Shown here piece after piece: positions 14,035-24,436 of a DNA stretch of 64,000 bases; position 1 is the stretch's first letter; every line of letters begins with the position of its first letter. A program made the position numbers and the translations under genes. The stretch is taken from positions 57,097,395 through 57,161,394 of the forward strand of contig CM046307.1 of NCBI GenBank assembly GCA_025267735.1, given 5' to 3'. The DNA is from Mactra quadrangularis. Lineage: Eukaryota > Mollusca > Bivalvia > Venerida > Mactridae. The notes beneath the pieces are model-generated. The model saw only the letters and a program-made list of their open reading frames with translations, made no database searches and had not been told where the DNA came from.

Positions 14035-14256
14035 AACATTTGCCCCCGGACATATGCCCCCGGACATTTGCCCCCTTTTTCTGATAGGGCGGACATTTGC
14101 CCACCTCAGTTTTTTGAAAGGCGGACATTTGCCCCCTCGTTTGTTTTGACAGGGCGGACATTTGCCCCCCCCCTAAGATTTTTGGAGGGCGGACATTTGC
14201 CCCCCTTCGAATTTTCCGGGGGGGTGGGGGGCAAATGTCCGGGGAGCAAATATCCC
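14035..14256. mobile_element. C/G-rich MITE with CGGACATTTGCCCCC repeats
   Basis: The word GGACATTTGCCC occurs five times on the plus strand (plus one GGACATATGCCC variant) and ends with an inverted copy, GGGGGGCAAATGTCCGGGG. The element can therefore form a hairpin with internal tandem spacers of 30-40 bp. It is extremely GC-rich against its surroundings. Proline/glycine-rich frames on both strands are by-products of the repeat and should not be annotated as proteins. Confidence 0.7.
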
Positions 14257-14288
14257 CCACCGCAAAAGGGAGCAGTTTACATTCGTAA

Positions 14289-14665
14289 TGGATCTTTCAA
14301 AATTTTCCCTGTGCCTTCTATTTGTATGTAAACTATATCACATGACTTAGTGTTGATTAGAATAAACTACTGAACTAGTTGAATGAAAGATCAGTGTTTC
14401 TCATGATTTATTTGTCAAAGACATTTATGTGCCATGTCAAATCGTCCTAGTACCTTACATGAATTATAAGTGTTATGCATGATCAATTTTTCTCAAAATT
14501 GCATATGTCCAAGAACTTAATGTGCCATTTAAGATCTTCCCGACACCTTCTGTGTGTATATTACTCAAATAAGCTTTGATTAGAATATATTACTTATGGT
14601 GCGTATATGGTCATTTAAAAATCCATTTGTCTAAGAACTTCATGAAGACAATGTATATCTTCTAC
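14289..14665 (+). repeat. imperfect tandem copies of a mariner-like MITE end
   Basis: Three diverged blocks share GATTAGAATA, a TCTCA or TTTAAA stretch, and an ATTTGTC(C)AAGAAC-type box followed by TTNATG. The box resembles the ATTTTGTCCAAGAAC internal edge of the mariner-like MITE termini elsewhere in the window. Units are about 90-150 bp. Confidence 0.45.
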
Positions 14666-15671
14666 TCTCTATGTTGCACAATCTGATTAAAACCCGATCT
14701 AAAATTTTCCGCTCGCCTACTCGCTAAATTAGATCTGGCCTTTTTCAAACGAGGGTCACGTTCAGGTGACCTTTTCTCATCATAATATTAATGACGAAAT
14801 TGTTATGATACATAATTTGTTTACATCGTCTACGTCACGCTATTTGAAATGAGTCGTCCAATCGTAGACTGTGAATAATACCGCTGTTAAATTAGCTTGC
14901 AAACCTTGGTCTAAAATAGATATTACGAAATCAAAATGTTATTAATAGTGTTTCGTCTAGATGAAAGCTATGCATTGATTAGTCGACATAAAGGTCATCT
15001 CGACGTGACCCTCCAATGAGATAGTAGAGATCCTGTGCGACAATGCTCTACAGGATATCTGTTTACGGAGATTGTATGTTGCAGGGGCGATACGAGATGA
15101 CAGAATACTTGTACATGTATTTTTCTATCCAATTATAATGAAACATTATGTGACAACAAATTCTGTTGTCCAGTTTCCTCCGTACCAGTATCTAACATCA
15201 AGGGCGTGGTGTAAAACTGGACAACATGACAACAACATCCGACTTGACTTGTCTAGCGCTGTCCAGTGTTGTTTACCAGCAATCATCGCTGATGAATTAG
15301 CTAGGACACCCACTCAGAGTCCTGAGTGTATTTAGTGTATTCAACGGCGTAAAAAGCCTGTCTGCGGCTTAGTTTGTAACAAAGTATGTGTGCAGGAAAA
15401 TATGTCTCGAATCATTTATCAAAATCACGCGAGATTTTGGTGTGGACGAGAACAGTCGTCAAGGTGATATAATAAATGACCAGGCGGACACCTTAACTGG
15501 GCAACTACTAATCACCAGCAATCTTTATTGGCGTGTTAATGTCTATTGTTGAAGATGTCAAAACTATGAAAGGTTTAGTGAATACAATGAAGATTATCAT
15601 CTAAACCTCAGATGCATTATTTACTAAAATATACAATGACAAGACAATGTTTGAATGAAATATCAAAGGTA
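14666..15671. other. unassigned stretch with two hairpins
   Basis: Two imperfect inverted repeats are visible. One is ATCCTGT...ACAGGAT at about 15029-15059. The other pairs TGTTGTCCAGTTT near 15162-15178 with AAACTGGACAACA near 15213-15225. The 87-codon plus frame at 15072-15335 spans the second hairpin and is not recognisable. No other feature seen. Confidence 0.4.
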
Positions 15672-16097
15672 CAGTACCCTCCAAAGTTCTTAGCCAAAAT
15701 CATGGTTTTTAGTATAAACCGATTCACTTTACTCATGAAAATTTCCCTTTACTAAGACCGTTTCCGCTAATAAGACCATTGCTTTAGACTGTCTTAATAG
15801 TGGAACTCTAATGTAATGCATTTAGTCCACAGCACAAATACAACAATAACTAAAATTACATGGCTTCCAAAAATCCTTCTTTTTTACTTTTAGGATTATC
15901 CAATTCTATTTTCCAACGAAAATAGTAAAGGTCATCTGAGCGAATTTCAAAGTTAGCAATAATTAGTTAATTAACATTTGTACCAAACTATATATCTTAT
16001 CTACATCAATAAGCTTTGAAAATAGCAAATTATTTGTGGTACGCATGATGAAGTTTTCTTAAAATTTCATTCATCCAAAAATTTTTGGAGAGCACGG
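15672..16097 (+). mobile_element. mariner-like MITE (family M1), 426 bp
   Basis: It is flanked by TA on both sides. The left end is CAGTACCCTCCAAAGTTCTT; the right end, reverse-complemented, is CCGTGCTCTCCAAAAATTTT. Both fit the M1 consensus CAGTGCCCTCCAAAAGT. It contains TTTTTAGTATAAACCGATTC, which also occurs inverted in the 30734-30977 copy. A fragment near 15755-15810 (AATAAGACCATT, CTTAATAGTGGAACT) looks like part of another MITE nested inside. TA duplication and terminal sequence point to Tc1/mariner transposase; none is encoded here. Confidence 0.7.
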
Positions 16098-16434
16098 TAG
16101 TTGTGAATATCCTAATTTAAAGTTAGATAAATCAATTAGCTATAAATGTGCCACAATTAACAATATGGTGAGACTGCTTTATCATGGGTCACGGTTGGTT
16201 ATTGTGACCAAAGTGTGGTTTTATTGAGCGATGTTGGCTCTGTGGTCTAACAAGCTACAAGCTCGAACCTATTCTGTGATAACCTTCATTGACTAAAAAA
16301 GGGCCGCCTATGGGCTAACACTAACTTAAACATGAGTTGGCAATTAAGGTTGGGGTTACTAGAAACCATAATAAGTTTCTAAAGAATGTCAATTTTGCTT
16401 ACAATTAAATTTAAACGAAATTAGACTTATCTGG
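16098..16434. other. unassigned stretch
   Basis: A weak tRNA-like segment (GGCTCTGTGGTCTAACAAGC, then AGCTCGAACC) near 16226-16270 may be an old SINE head. Nothing else is supported. Confidence 0.3.
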
Positions 16435-16547
16435 TTAGCTAAGTCGGTAGTGCGCCTGACTAGGTACCCAGAGGTCGTGGGCTAATTTCCCGGGCTAGGA
16501 ATTAAATACACTCGCGGAGTTTGGTGATAAAATCTTCATCAAGTAGA
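16435..16547 (+). mobile_element. degraded tRNA-like SINE head (SINE2-like)
   Basis: GGTTAGCTAAGTCGGTAGTG resembles the A-box part of SINE2, and AGGTCGTGGGCTAATTTCCC with GGGC after it resembles its B-box arm. The body characteristic of SINE2 is not recognisable after the fold-back element, so this is a partial or disrupted copy. Confidence 0.45.
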
Positions 16548-16635
16548 GCAGTTTTCATTCTCGTTCCAAGAGTCTAGTAGGATTCTCAATACTAGTATTG
16601 AGAATCCTCTGGGTACGAGAATGGACAGTTTTAAG
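16548..16635. repeat. fold-back element with 30-bp perfect palindrome
   Basis: The centre, 16579-16608, is a perfect 30-bp palindrome around ACTAGT. The outer arms pair as CAGTTTTCATTCTCGTTCC on the left and GTACGAGAATGGACAGTTTT on the right, with a small asymmetric insert on the left. The whole 88 bp can form one long hairpin. It follows the SINE2-like head. Confidence 0.75.
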
Positions 16636-17235
16636 CTATTGGCGAGATAATGAGCTTTGTACTATGTTAAAATCTTAAGTCCAGAGATTTATAGTCATCC
16701 ACGACCCGTGAGTTGGACGACTGACCTCCGCAATATTACCGAAAAACATTTGGGAAAAAATTGGCGTAAACAACTATACAATTTCCATTACTTTTTTAAT
16801 TTAATTTTTTACGACTTGAACTGAAATATAAATCCCCTTAGTAGCATATTGTATCCACTCGATCAAACACTACAGATGCGACTTAGTCTAATCAGTAATT
16901 ATTATTCTTATTATTAAAACAATACACCCATTTCATTTACATATCATATAATATATTCAGACTGGTAGAATACTAAAACACCTCATAAATTTTATATTTT
17001 TATACATTTTAAATGAGTGATGGGTGTAAAGACACAAAGACAGTTGCATAAATTTACATAATCGGCATACAATACCAAATGGATCATAGCTTAAATTGAT
17101 TGATAATGAACTACGATTTTCTCACTTCAATGCACCAGCCGGAACACAGGAATTGGTTTCTTAAATCAATCATGCACTAACGGAGCCAGCGATGCTTGAA
17201 AAACGTTTTTGGATAGAAAATACAATAATTGCAAG

Positions 17236-17320
17236 CATTCGGAACTACCTCGGCGATCTTCTGTAAGATTTTTCTAAAATATGCGTAGAAAAATCACAGA
17301 GGAGTCTCAAATGGGAATTT
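17236..17320. repeat. CATTCGGAA palindromic element, copy 1
   Basis: The left arm CATTCGGAACTACCTCGGCG continues to GATTTTTCTA and pairs imperfectly with a right arm ending CACAGAGGAGTCTCAAATGG. The same tip recurs at 25283-25342, 25747-25818 and 29970-30037. Confidence 0.55.
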
Positions 17321-17639
17321 CTTAAATTTGGTTACCTCCCCTGCGTGTTCTCTGATACATGTAAGATAAAAGGGAGATAATTAAACATTAAGTCAAACAC
17401 CAAAGCATTATATACTAAGATTTTCATAGAATGGTGTTTTAGATTGTAAGAAGGTTAAACTGTAATCTTATAAGTGATGACGATTAGGTTCTTATTTAAG
17501 TATTTTCTGGCGCATTTTGTGGTGGAGAAAGGGAGGTAATAAATACCAGTAAAAACTATTTCTATACTTAATCATTCTTGAGATTTAAACCAAAGTACAG
17601 ATTCACTAATATTCGAGTTTGCCATAATTAGGGACTTTT

Positions 17640-17960
17640 GTTAGTTATCTTTCTCTGATAAAATCTGGAGCAATCCAATTGGTAAGTAGGTCCTTACAGT
17701 TGGAATTCTCGGATGTTATCATTAAATTTCTATGTAAGGATAACAAGATAGTTCATCTAATATCTTTCTTGTTAATATAGATATTAAGAGAAGTGATGAA
17801 ATTAAGTTAGTTCTTTACCCATAAAATACTTAGCTTGAATTTCAAACAAATTAAATGATTTACAGAAAATTATTTAAGATTAATTTTGGCAAATTGACAT
17901 TAAATAAGTAAGGGTAAAATCCGAGTAATCCAAATTATAGGACCTACCTATTTGAAGAGT
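17640..17960. repeat. paired direct relatives of the 29.85 kb palindrome
   Basis: GATAAAATCTGGAGCAATCC with GGTAAGTAGGTCC lies near 17655-17695. GTAAAATCCGAGTAATCC with ATAGGACCTACC lies near 17912-17952. These resemble the two arms of the palindrome at 29854-29925, but here both are in the same orientation about 260 bp apart. Confidence 0.35.
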
Positions 17961-18446
17961 ATACAAGGGGAAATAACTTACTAAATTATTATGTTTTTAT
18001 ATAATACATGTAGTCTCGTATATCTGTGAAGTAAATTTTCTTTTCTTTAAGAGGTAGTACGATGAGTAATACTTTAGGAATTTTAAATAAAAATCAATTA
18101 AACATTTTATCAATTAATAATTGAAAAGAAATTAATTGCTCATTTGTATTTCAATTAAAACATGTATTTCTTACGAGAAGGATAATTAATCAATAAAAAA
18201 TTAATCAATAGATTCTTAACTTTCTTATGAGCTAGTAATTACAAATGTACAAGATACATACATGTTTATAAATATTCATATTACGTCTCCATATATATTT
18301 GAATGACAGTAGATGTAATATTAATTTAAAGATGGTATACACTTTATTTATGTCGAATATAAATGTATGTGAAGTACTCGTGTTTATGAGCAACTTGAAG
18401 TAACTTAAAACGACAACTTCAAATTGTAGGATAATTTTACACCGAT

Positions 18447-18650
18447 CAGGTCACCTAACCTTGTTTGACTGGACCCTTGTCTATAACTTGTATTCACCTA
18501 CCCGACCATAAGGCCGAAATATGAGTATGTCTTATTTAATAAGGGGGGAAATCGACATTATTGTCAAAATATCATGGATGGGTACAACCCGGTTGTCCTT
18601 TGAACCAGCGACCCCGTCTGGATACTAGATTTGAAATCCTATGCAAAGCC
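18447..18650 (-). mobile_element. SINE1, old degraded copy
   Basis: Read on the minus strand, it has the SINE1 body: GACAATAATGTCGATTTCCC, a GGTAGGTGAATACAAGT-type block and the GACAAGGGTCCAGTCAAAC block. The tRNA head and the extreme 3' tail are poorly preserved. Confidence 0.6.
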
Positions 18651-20738
18651 TAATATGTCAAGGACCAGTGTCTTGTAGTTTATGACGTCATTTTTGTATT
18701 TAGTACATAATCATTCGACCGTATATTTATCCCTAATATAGTTTCAACAAAAATCTAGCAAAGCGATTCAATGTACATCATCGTACAACGTGCTCCATCA
18801 TAGTGTAATGTATGCATTAGGAGTAGGTTAAACTCTGGAATGTACAGTCGAAGTAATCGGGCTTAAGTTTACCGGTATTGCTTCAGCTATGGTGTCTAGA
18901 GGGATAGAGCAGGGATTTAGTACTTAAGTGAAAAAACAACAAACTGATTAAAGGCTGTAAGATTCATAATTCTTATAAACTCATGGAAATAAAACTATTC
19001 CAACTTTTATTTTCTATTAATATATAGTCGGAGACATTTTGTTTGTTTTTAGTTTTACCCCATAGTTGGTTTATCAGAAAAGGGGTCTACATTTTTGTTA
19101 ATTTTTATCCCTTGTATTGGTCTGTAAAACTTACAGACAAAGAAATAAATAGGGAGAAATAAATTTTTTTTTTAAATAAATAAAAACATTTAATGTAGTT
19201 TTTATATTGAACAAAAATAAAGTTTATTTTGTTTTTACGTAAAAAATAAAGACAGGGTTCGTTTTATTATTTCGTAATGTCAGTACAATCTTAATGCTCC
19301 TAATAAAACTGAAGGAATTCTATAGTTTTTTTGCTGAAAATGTTTGAGGGTGATTTCAGTTGACTAGACGAAACAAATTGTGTACGTAGTAAACATAGCC
19401 AAAAAAGAATTCTGTTTTATTAAAAAAAAATCTCACATTGCCTTGAGTAAAACAACCAAAGTTTTACGTCAATTGAAACAAAATACTAAAAACAACTTTC
19501 TTATAATCTGTAGGTCAGTTTACATTAAAATATTAAGAAATTATTAAGCATTATGTTAAAAAAAATCATCTTCTTTTCATTATTATTGACATTGGCAGGT
19601 AGTTTTAACAAAAAAACCAAAAAAAACCAAAAAAACAAAAAAACAAACAAAAACACACACAAAAAAACAAAAAAAACAAATACACAAATTTTGGCAGGTA
19701 CAAGTTACGATTGAAAACGTGGATTAAACTTTGAATATCATTATCTTTATCTCGCTGAAAACCACATAAAATCAAAATACACAATCGAAATCAAAGTTGA
19801 TAATGTTAATACAGATTATAAAGTAATATTCATTTTCTACAGAGACAAAATACGAGCACTTGAATACATAGTTACGAGCACATAAGAAAATACGCCGAGT
19901 TGATATAAACAGTCTGACGTCGAATTTATAGTGTAATTTGCCTAGAAACGTCTTTTTCCTAGGAATATTTATGACCCGTTTGTACTAATAAAAAATGGAG
20001 AAGTAAAAATAGAAACCGAACACTGAAGATAACGGTTCATATGACAAAATAATAAAATAGCGAAAAAATGTTTAATGTCTGAAGAAGAAAGACGAATAAA
20101 GCGACACGAAGCCTCAAAGTCGTCGCCGTTTGCTGACTAAATACCTTCCGGTTATGAAAACCGCATCTGTGCTAAACACGAACTAGCCATTACAGACCAG
20201 TTTATTGTTTTAATTTCGTGTTTCTATCCAATATTTTCTACAATTAATTAGCAGCACGAGGTTCAAAGGCCACCATGACATGTAGTCGCTCTTTTAATAA
20301 AGTCTCCCCCCTAAATCCCAACATATTTAACAACGGTACTATTCATTAGGTAGAACAAATTTGTAGAAAAAATATTCACCGCATGTGAATTACAAATTAG
20401 AATTAGAAAGACAAAAAGAGCCATGTGTTATGTAAACCAATTTTACAAATCGACCAAATTGACTAGAATTGATGGCGTTGTTTTATAGAATCCATAGCTT
20501 GCAAAAGCCTAAAGGCATCTAATATAATATGCGAAAGCAATGAAAAGGCATGTTGTTTTTTTTGTACGAGAAGAACTCACTTTAATATCTTTATGTTATA
20601 AACTTTGTGTGTTTGTTGATTCAGGTGTAAATCATTTTTTGTTATAAGTTTGATTCCCTTTGTAAAGTAAAAAGGTAAAGTAAGTATATGTCCATGGAGA
20701 ATGTCAGAACAAGCATTTATTTGTTTGACCTTATAAAG
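18651..20738. other. AT-rich stretch, no gene seen
   Basis: It contains a CRE-like octamer at 18683-18690 and a low-complexity A-rich run at 19606-19683 (AAAAAAC and AAAAAACC units). No open frame above about 60 codons and no TIR element were found. Confidence 0.5.
19606..19683. repeat. A-rich low-complexity tract
   Basis: About 78 bp of A runs punctuated by single or paired C (AAAACAAAAAAAC units). Confidence 0.8.
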
Positions 20739-20831
20739 CATAGACAACCGTCGCGGTTCCAGGTAAAAAAGCTATAATAGTCATTTACATGTATAGTGTT
20801 TTGGACTTGGAACCATGCTGGCCGTCCATAG
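20739..20831. mobile_element. GC-tipped palindromic MITE (family M3), copy 1
   Basis: The left arm CATAGACAACCGTCGCGGTT, CCAGG, poly-A pairs with the right arm TTTTGGACTTGGAACCATGC, TGGCCGTCCATAG. The TIR is about 32 bp and the element about 93 bp. The pattern GGCGGNCNGCACNGTTCC followed by AAAA is shared with 39863-40085 and 41731-41832. Confidence 0.65.
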
Positions 20832-21179
20832 TTTGACGTTTTTAGGATATTCAAGGCATGAGTGGCCATTTAGTGATAAATGTACTTTGAATAACCAAAG
20901 TGGTCTTTAAAGCAGAACTTCATCGTACAATATTTTATTCCTTACATCTGTAACTACGATGGGTCTTTTTTTACTTCACAAATCAAGTAAATGATATTCT
21001 ATAAATGTACATAGAAGAAGTTTGAAACAAAATAATAGTACCGTCACCAAACTTACCGCCACCACAAGACTTAAACAGTCAAACCAACCACCATAATTGT
21101 TACTATTTATAGCATTAAACTTTATCACTACTATTCTTCCATTTTAATCATACTGCACTGTTATCGAGTTCCTTTTTTT

Positions 21180-21457
21180 GGGGGGGGGGGGGTTAACGCC
21201 GTAGCAACATATTGTATAGGTCATATAACGGCGGTCAGTCAACCTACTCACTGTTCCTGAAAAACCAAATCTCTGTATTTAGCTGTCAGCCAACTACTAG
21301 ACGCATACATGCCCGACATGATTTAGAATCATTGGTAAGAGGGATAATGGCCGTAGAAAAAATAATTTCATGACCGAGCTCTTCGAAAGTATGCCCCTCC
21401 CGGGAATCGAACCCACGACCCCTCGATCAGTAGACTCGCGTGTTACCGGGCGGCTTC
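21180..21457 (-). mobile_element. SINE2 copy with poly-C tail and damaged A box
   Basis: On the minus strand it has a tRNA-like head with GGTCGTGGGTTCGATTCCCG (B box), a body with CATGAAATTATTTTTTCTAC and a 3' tail GTTGCTACGGCGTTAAC. The tail continues into 13 C residues and an A run. Compared with the copy at 45951-46252, about 13 nt covering the AGCTCAGTTGG A-box region are missing, so pol III transcription of this copy is unlikely. A 36-bp tandem array begins about 85 bp beyond its 5' end. Confidence 0.8.
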
Positions 21458-21540
21458 TATGTGAAGCATACTGCGCTATCATCCTTTTAAATGAGGGTGT
21501 ATGAGGCATATTATGTGAAACATGTAATAATACAAATGTT

Positions 21541-21890
21541 GCTATTTATAGAAAAATACACGTCATCATGAATAATGCTATTTATAGAACATGTGCTGTC
21601 AACATTGCCATTGCTATTTATAGAAAAATACACGTCATCATGAATAATGCTATTTATAGAAAATGTGCTGTCAACATTGCTATTGCTATTAATAGAATAA
21701 TACACGTTATCATTAATATTGCTATTAATAGATTAATTCGCTTCCACCACAACCAATGCTATTTATAGAATACACCGTTACCATTATATAAGTGCTATTT
21801 ATAGAACAATACGATTTCACCATTACCAGTTCTATTTATAGTAACATGACAAGCAGATTCTATTTATAGTAACATGACAAGCAGAATGTA
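21541..21890 (+). repeat. 36-bp tandem array with 72-bp higher order
   Basis: GCTATTTATAG recurs at 21541, 21577, 21613, 21649, 21685 and 21721 at exactly 36 bp, then at about 21758, 21794, 21830 and 21858 with small length changes. Two unit types alternate: one with ACACGTCATCATGAATAAT, the other with TGTGCTGTCAACATTGC, giving a 72-bp dimer. Because 36 is divisible by three, open frames (Ser-Ile-Asn-Ser repeats) appear on both strands but are by-products. Confidence 0.9.
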
Positions 21891-22689
21891 CCTGACTGTT
21901 GTCTATTTCATTTGTATGCAAATACTTGTCAGTGACGTTCGGAATATTCTGAAATAGAATTGATCAAATTGATAAAAACATTGGCTCATACTTGGCAAAA
22001 TGTTCGCTTTTATACAAAAATAGAGTTTATGAATGGTGGTCGACAATTTTTATTGACAATATTGATCCTGTTGTCAAACTGCCTGAAAATCTTCAAATAG
22101 TAAGGCCACAAATGTACATTTTACTAGTTAGTGTTTAATCGTCCTCAACCTATCTAGATATTTAGATAGAGTTGACCAATGCAAAATGTTTTAAGTCAGC
22201 GTCTTTAAATGTTTCATTAAAGAACGCATTGAGTGAAACAATGTTGAAACGATATAGAATAAGGTGAACATACATAGATAAACATGTACTCACACAATAC
22301 ATACCAATATAATAATTATTCATTTACAGTAAATTACAAATCTTGACACCTCAAACTTATGAAATGGTTAACAATTAATATTCAGTATAATTATGTGAGT
22401 CATTGTTTCGGAGTGCTGAAGTAATTTGTAGGTATGATTATTCACAGTTTGTTTGATGGCAAATGTCAGTGAACAAAACGAAGTGGAAGCCGTAACCTGG
22501 TGTCTTTTTTCTTGTCGTGCTAATCTCATATCTGACACACTTCATTATTTTTATAATATACAAGATTTTCCAACAGGCTTGTAATAAATGACACTAAATA
22601 CTAAAAGTGTGTGTCATTCGAGTGTTAGACTCTACACTACTAGAAATTATTGACAGAAAACCATCAATGTTGCGCGCGCACGTTACGGA
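21891..22689. other. AT-rich stretch, no feature seen
   Basis: No open frame, array or paired termini was recognised on either strand. Confidence 0.5.
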
Positions 22690-22985
22690 AGCGCACGAAA
22701 TATCACGACATTTGGCGTAAATTGGGAATTGGGCATGAAATGTTGCCTCTTACGGATTCAAACGAAGAACCATGCAAAGACTTTGACGTAAACATGTTTT
22801 GGACATGAAACAATATATCTTACGGAATTAAACGAAGTACCATAGACTTTGACGTAAACATGTTTTGGACATGAAACAATGCCTTTTTCGAAATCAAACG
22901 AATCAAAAGAACCACAGACTTTGACGTAAATTGTTGATTGAGTATAAACAGTTCCTTTTACAAACGCAGACGAAGAACCACTCGG
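22690..22985 (+). repeat. ~70-bp tandem array, four copies
   Basis: CTTTGACGTAAACATG-like anchors lie at about 22710, 22781, 22847 and 22919. Each is followed by GGACATGAAACAAT and a CTTACGGAATTAAACG-like segment. Units are 66-72 bp and moderately diverged. The array ends about 60 bp before the candidate coding segment. Confidence 0.8.
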
Positions 22986-23043
22986 AGTATGCTTGTTAAG
23001 GGAAGAAAACATCTTATATGGAAAACATTATTGCAGACGAACA

Positions 23044-23220
23044 ATGGCGACTTTTGCTATCATGTTATATAAACAAGAACTGACTGTCGTATGTCAAAAA
23101 CACGCGTATATAAAGCTGACAGAAAATATTCGAAGACTTCGTCTTGTAAACGCGCAGTTCGAGCAAATAATGAAATCCCATTGTGTCCAGACGGTCAAAA
23201 ACGTTAATAAGCATGTCTAA
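23044..23220 (+). CDS. candidate short coding segment, 58 codons
   Basis: ATG at 23044 has a favourable context (ACAATGG). The frame has an even amino-acid mix rich in Lys, Arg and hydrophobic residues, unlike the low-complexity chance frames elsewhere. The local base composition is less AT-rich than the neighbourhood. It ends at TAA and overlaps the next frame (23213-23407), which is shifted by one. I recognise no domain. It could be an exon, a frameshifted retrocopy, or chance. Confidence 0.18.
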   Translation: MATFAIMLYKQELTVVCQKHAYIKLTENIRRLRLVNAQFEQIMKSHCVQTVKNVNKHV

Positions 23221-23407
23221 GCTGTATGTTATCACTTGCACTTCCAACAGCCTTGTCAACGTTCGTTTTAATCAGAAATCGAGCAAAAAACTTAACTTGT
23301 TTGGTATAAGCAGACAACACTTTGCACGAGATATTCTCATCAGTGTCGCTGAACGCTTGTTTTCTTTTATTACAAACGTGATTGACGCACTAGAAGCAGA
23401 CGTGTAA
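23213..23407 (+). CDS. candidate short coding segment with splice-donor-like end
   Basis: ATG at 23213 overlaps the stop of the preceding frame. The 64-codon frame includes an amphipathic stretch (DILISVAERLFSFITNVIDA) near its C-terminus. Its end reads GCAGACGTGTAAGTT, which holds a strong GTAAGT donor at 23404, so the TAA may be intronic and the exon may end at 23403. No domain is recognised. The adjoining, frame-shifted open segment suggests either one broken gene or two unrelated chance frames. Confidence 0.2.
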   Translation: MSKLYVITCTSNSLVNVRFNQKSSKKLNLFGISRQHFARDILISVAERLFSFITNVIDALEADV

Positions 23408-23835
23408 GTTAACAATACAAGAAATTGAGCTGTAAAACTTCTATTGGATGAAAGTTTTATTTTATTGCCTCAAGTTTCCAAATAGAATTGTTTTATTGAA
23501 AGACTTGTCCATTCTGGGAGAACTAAAATCGAGCCAATAATACAATACTTCAAAAGTACCCTGCCATCTTGGTTACATCATACAACTGTTTGCGCATGCG
23601 CATAGCTGAATTAGAATTTTATTTCGGAAACTTATCTTGTCCGCAATATTTTTATAGGAAACAACTACCCTATTGTTGACATTTCTTTGTGAATTTCGCC
23701 CTAAGCTTGACCAGTTTTGACCAGTTCGCACGAAACAAGTACATGTATAGAAAACTGTATATAACATTTGTCGGCATTGCTTTGATGTTTTTGCGCTGGA
23801 GCAATTCTTGGACATTTCTGTTGCATAATACAGTT
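23408..23835. other. unassigned stretch downstream of the candidate coding segment
   Basis: No array or TIR element is evident. The 80-codon minus frame at 23573-23815 is not recognisable. Confidence 0.4.
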
Positions 23836-23971
23836 GATTTTATTTTAATAGTGGAATGGTCTTAATGTATGGTCATTTTGTTTTCTCAAGTTAAGCTTTG
23901 GACTTGAGAATTGTCAATGACCATGTGATTTTACATTAACCAAGGTGGTCATTTTATTGGAACTTTACAGT
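23836..23971 (+). mobile_element. MITE family M2, best-preserved copy
   Basis: It runs from TTTTAATAGTGGAATGGTCT to GGTCATTTTATTGGAACTTTACAGTA. The terminal parts are partly complementary (AATAGTGGAA against TTGGAACTTT-type ends). The core TTGGACTTGAGAATTGTCAA and CATGTGATTTT match the other M2 copies. Confidence 0.6.
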
Positions 23972-24221
23972 ACATAATGATAATAAATAATGATTGAGTT
24001 TAGCTGTTCTCCTACACGACATTTATCATTCTTCACAACCAGCTGAATGATTCATTTTTAAATTCCTGTGTTCTAACATGAAGCTGTTAATTGGTGTAAA
24101 TTAGTGCTCTTATGTGCTTTATATGATTATTGAAAATAGTATGTACTTAGCGTAACCTCCGAATGTTTTATTTTTATTTTTTGTTTTATGGTTGATCGTC
24201 TTTTGTATTAGGTTATATCCG
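23972..24221. other. AT-rich stretch, no feature seen
   Basis: Nothing recognisable. Confidence 0.5.
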
Positions 24222-24436
24222 ATGGCCACTCACTTAACCAGCTTTCCTGGGCACATTTTACTAGAAGTGCCAAACCCTTCCATAACGAGCAGGCAACGTT
24301 CCTTCTATGGAGGAAAATCGAAAAAAGTGTCAAATTCTTATGGAAGGGTATTACAGAACAATACCTGGGATCGAACCCCGGACCACCAGATTCGAAACCC
24401 TGTAACATTAGCGTGGAACTTACTGTTAGCAGTATT
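24222..24436 (-). mobile_element. SINE1, degraded copy
   Basis: Read on the minus strand: a B-box GGGGTTCGATCCCAGG, then CCATAAGAATTTGACAC, TTTCCTCCATAGAAGG and CCCAGGAAAGCTGGTTAAG. These are the SINE1 head and body blocks in order. The last part of the common 3' tail is missing. Two opposing open frames (92 and 99 codons) over this copy are artefacts. Confidence 0.7.

Noticed and set aside
13994..14331. Proline/glycine-rich proteins on both strands
   Set aside because: They are translations of the CGGACATTTGCCCCC MITE and of its reverse complement.
21541..21890. CRISPR-like array because of the 36-bp period
   Set aside because: There are no repeat-spacer alternations with unique spacers; the whole 36 bp repeats, in a 72-bp dimer, in a eukaryotic sequence with no cas genes.
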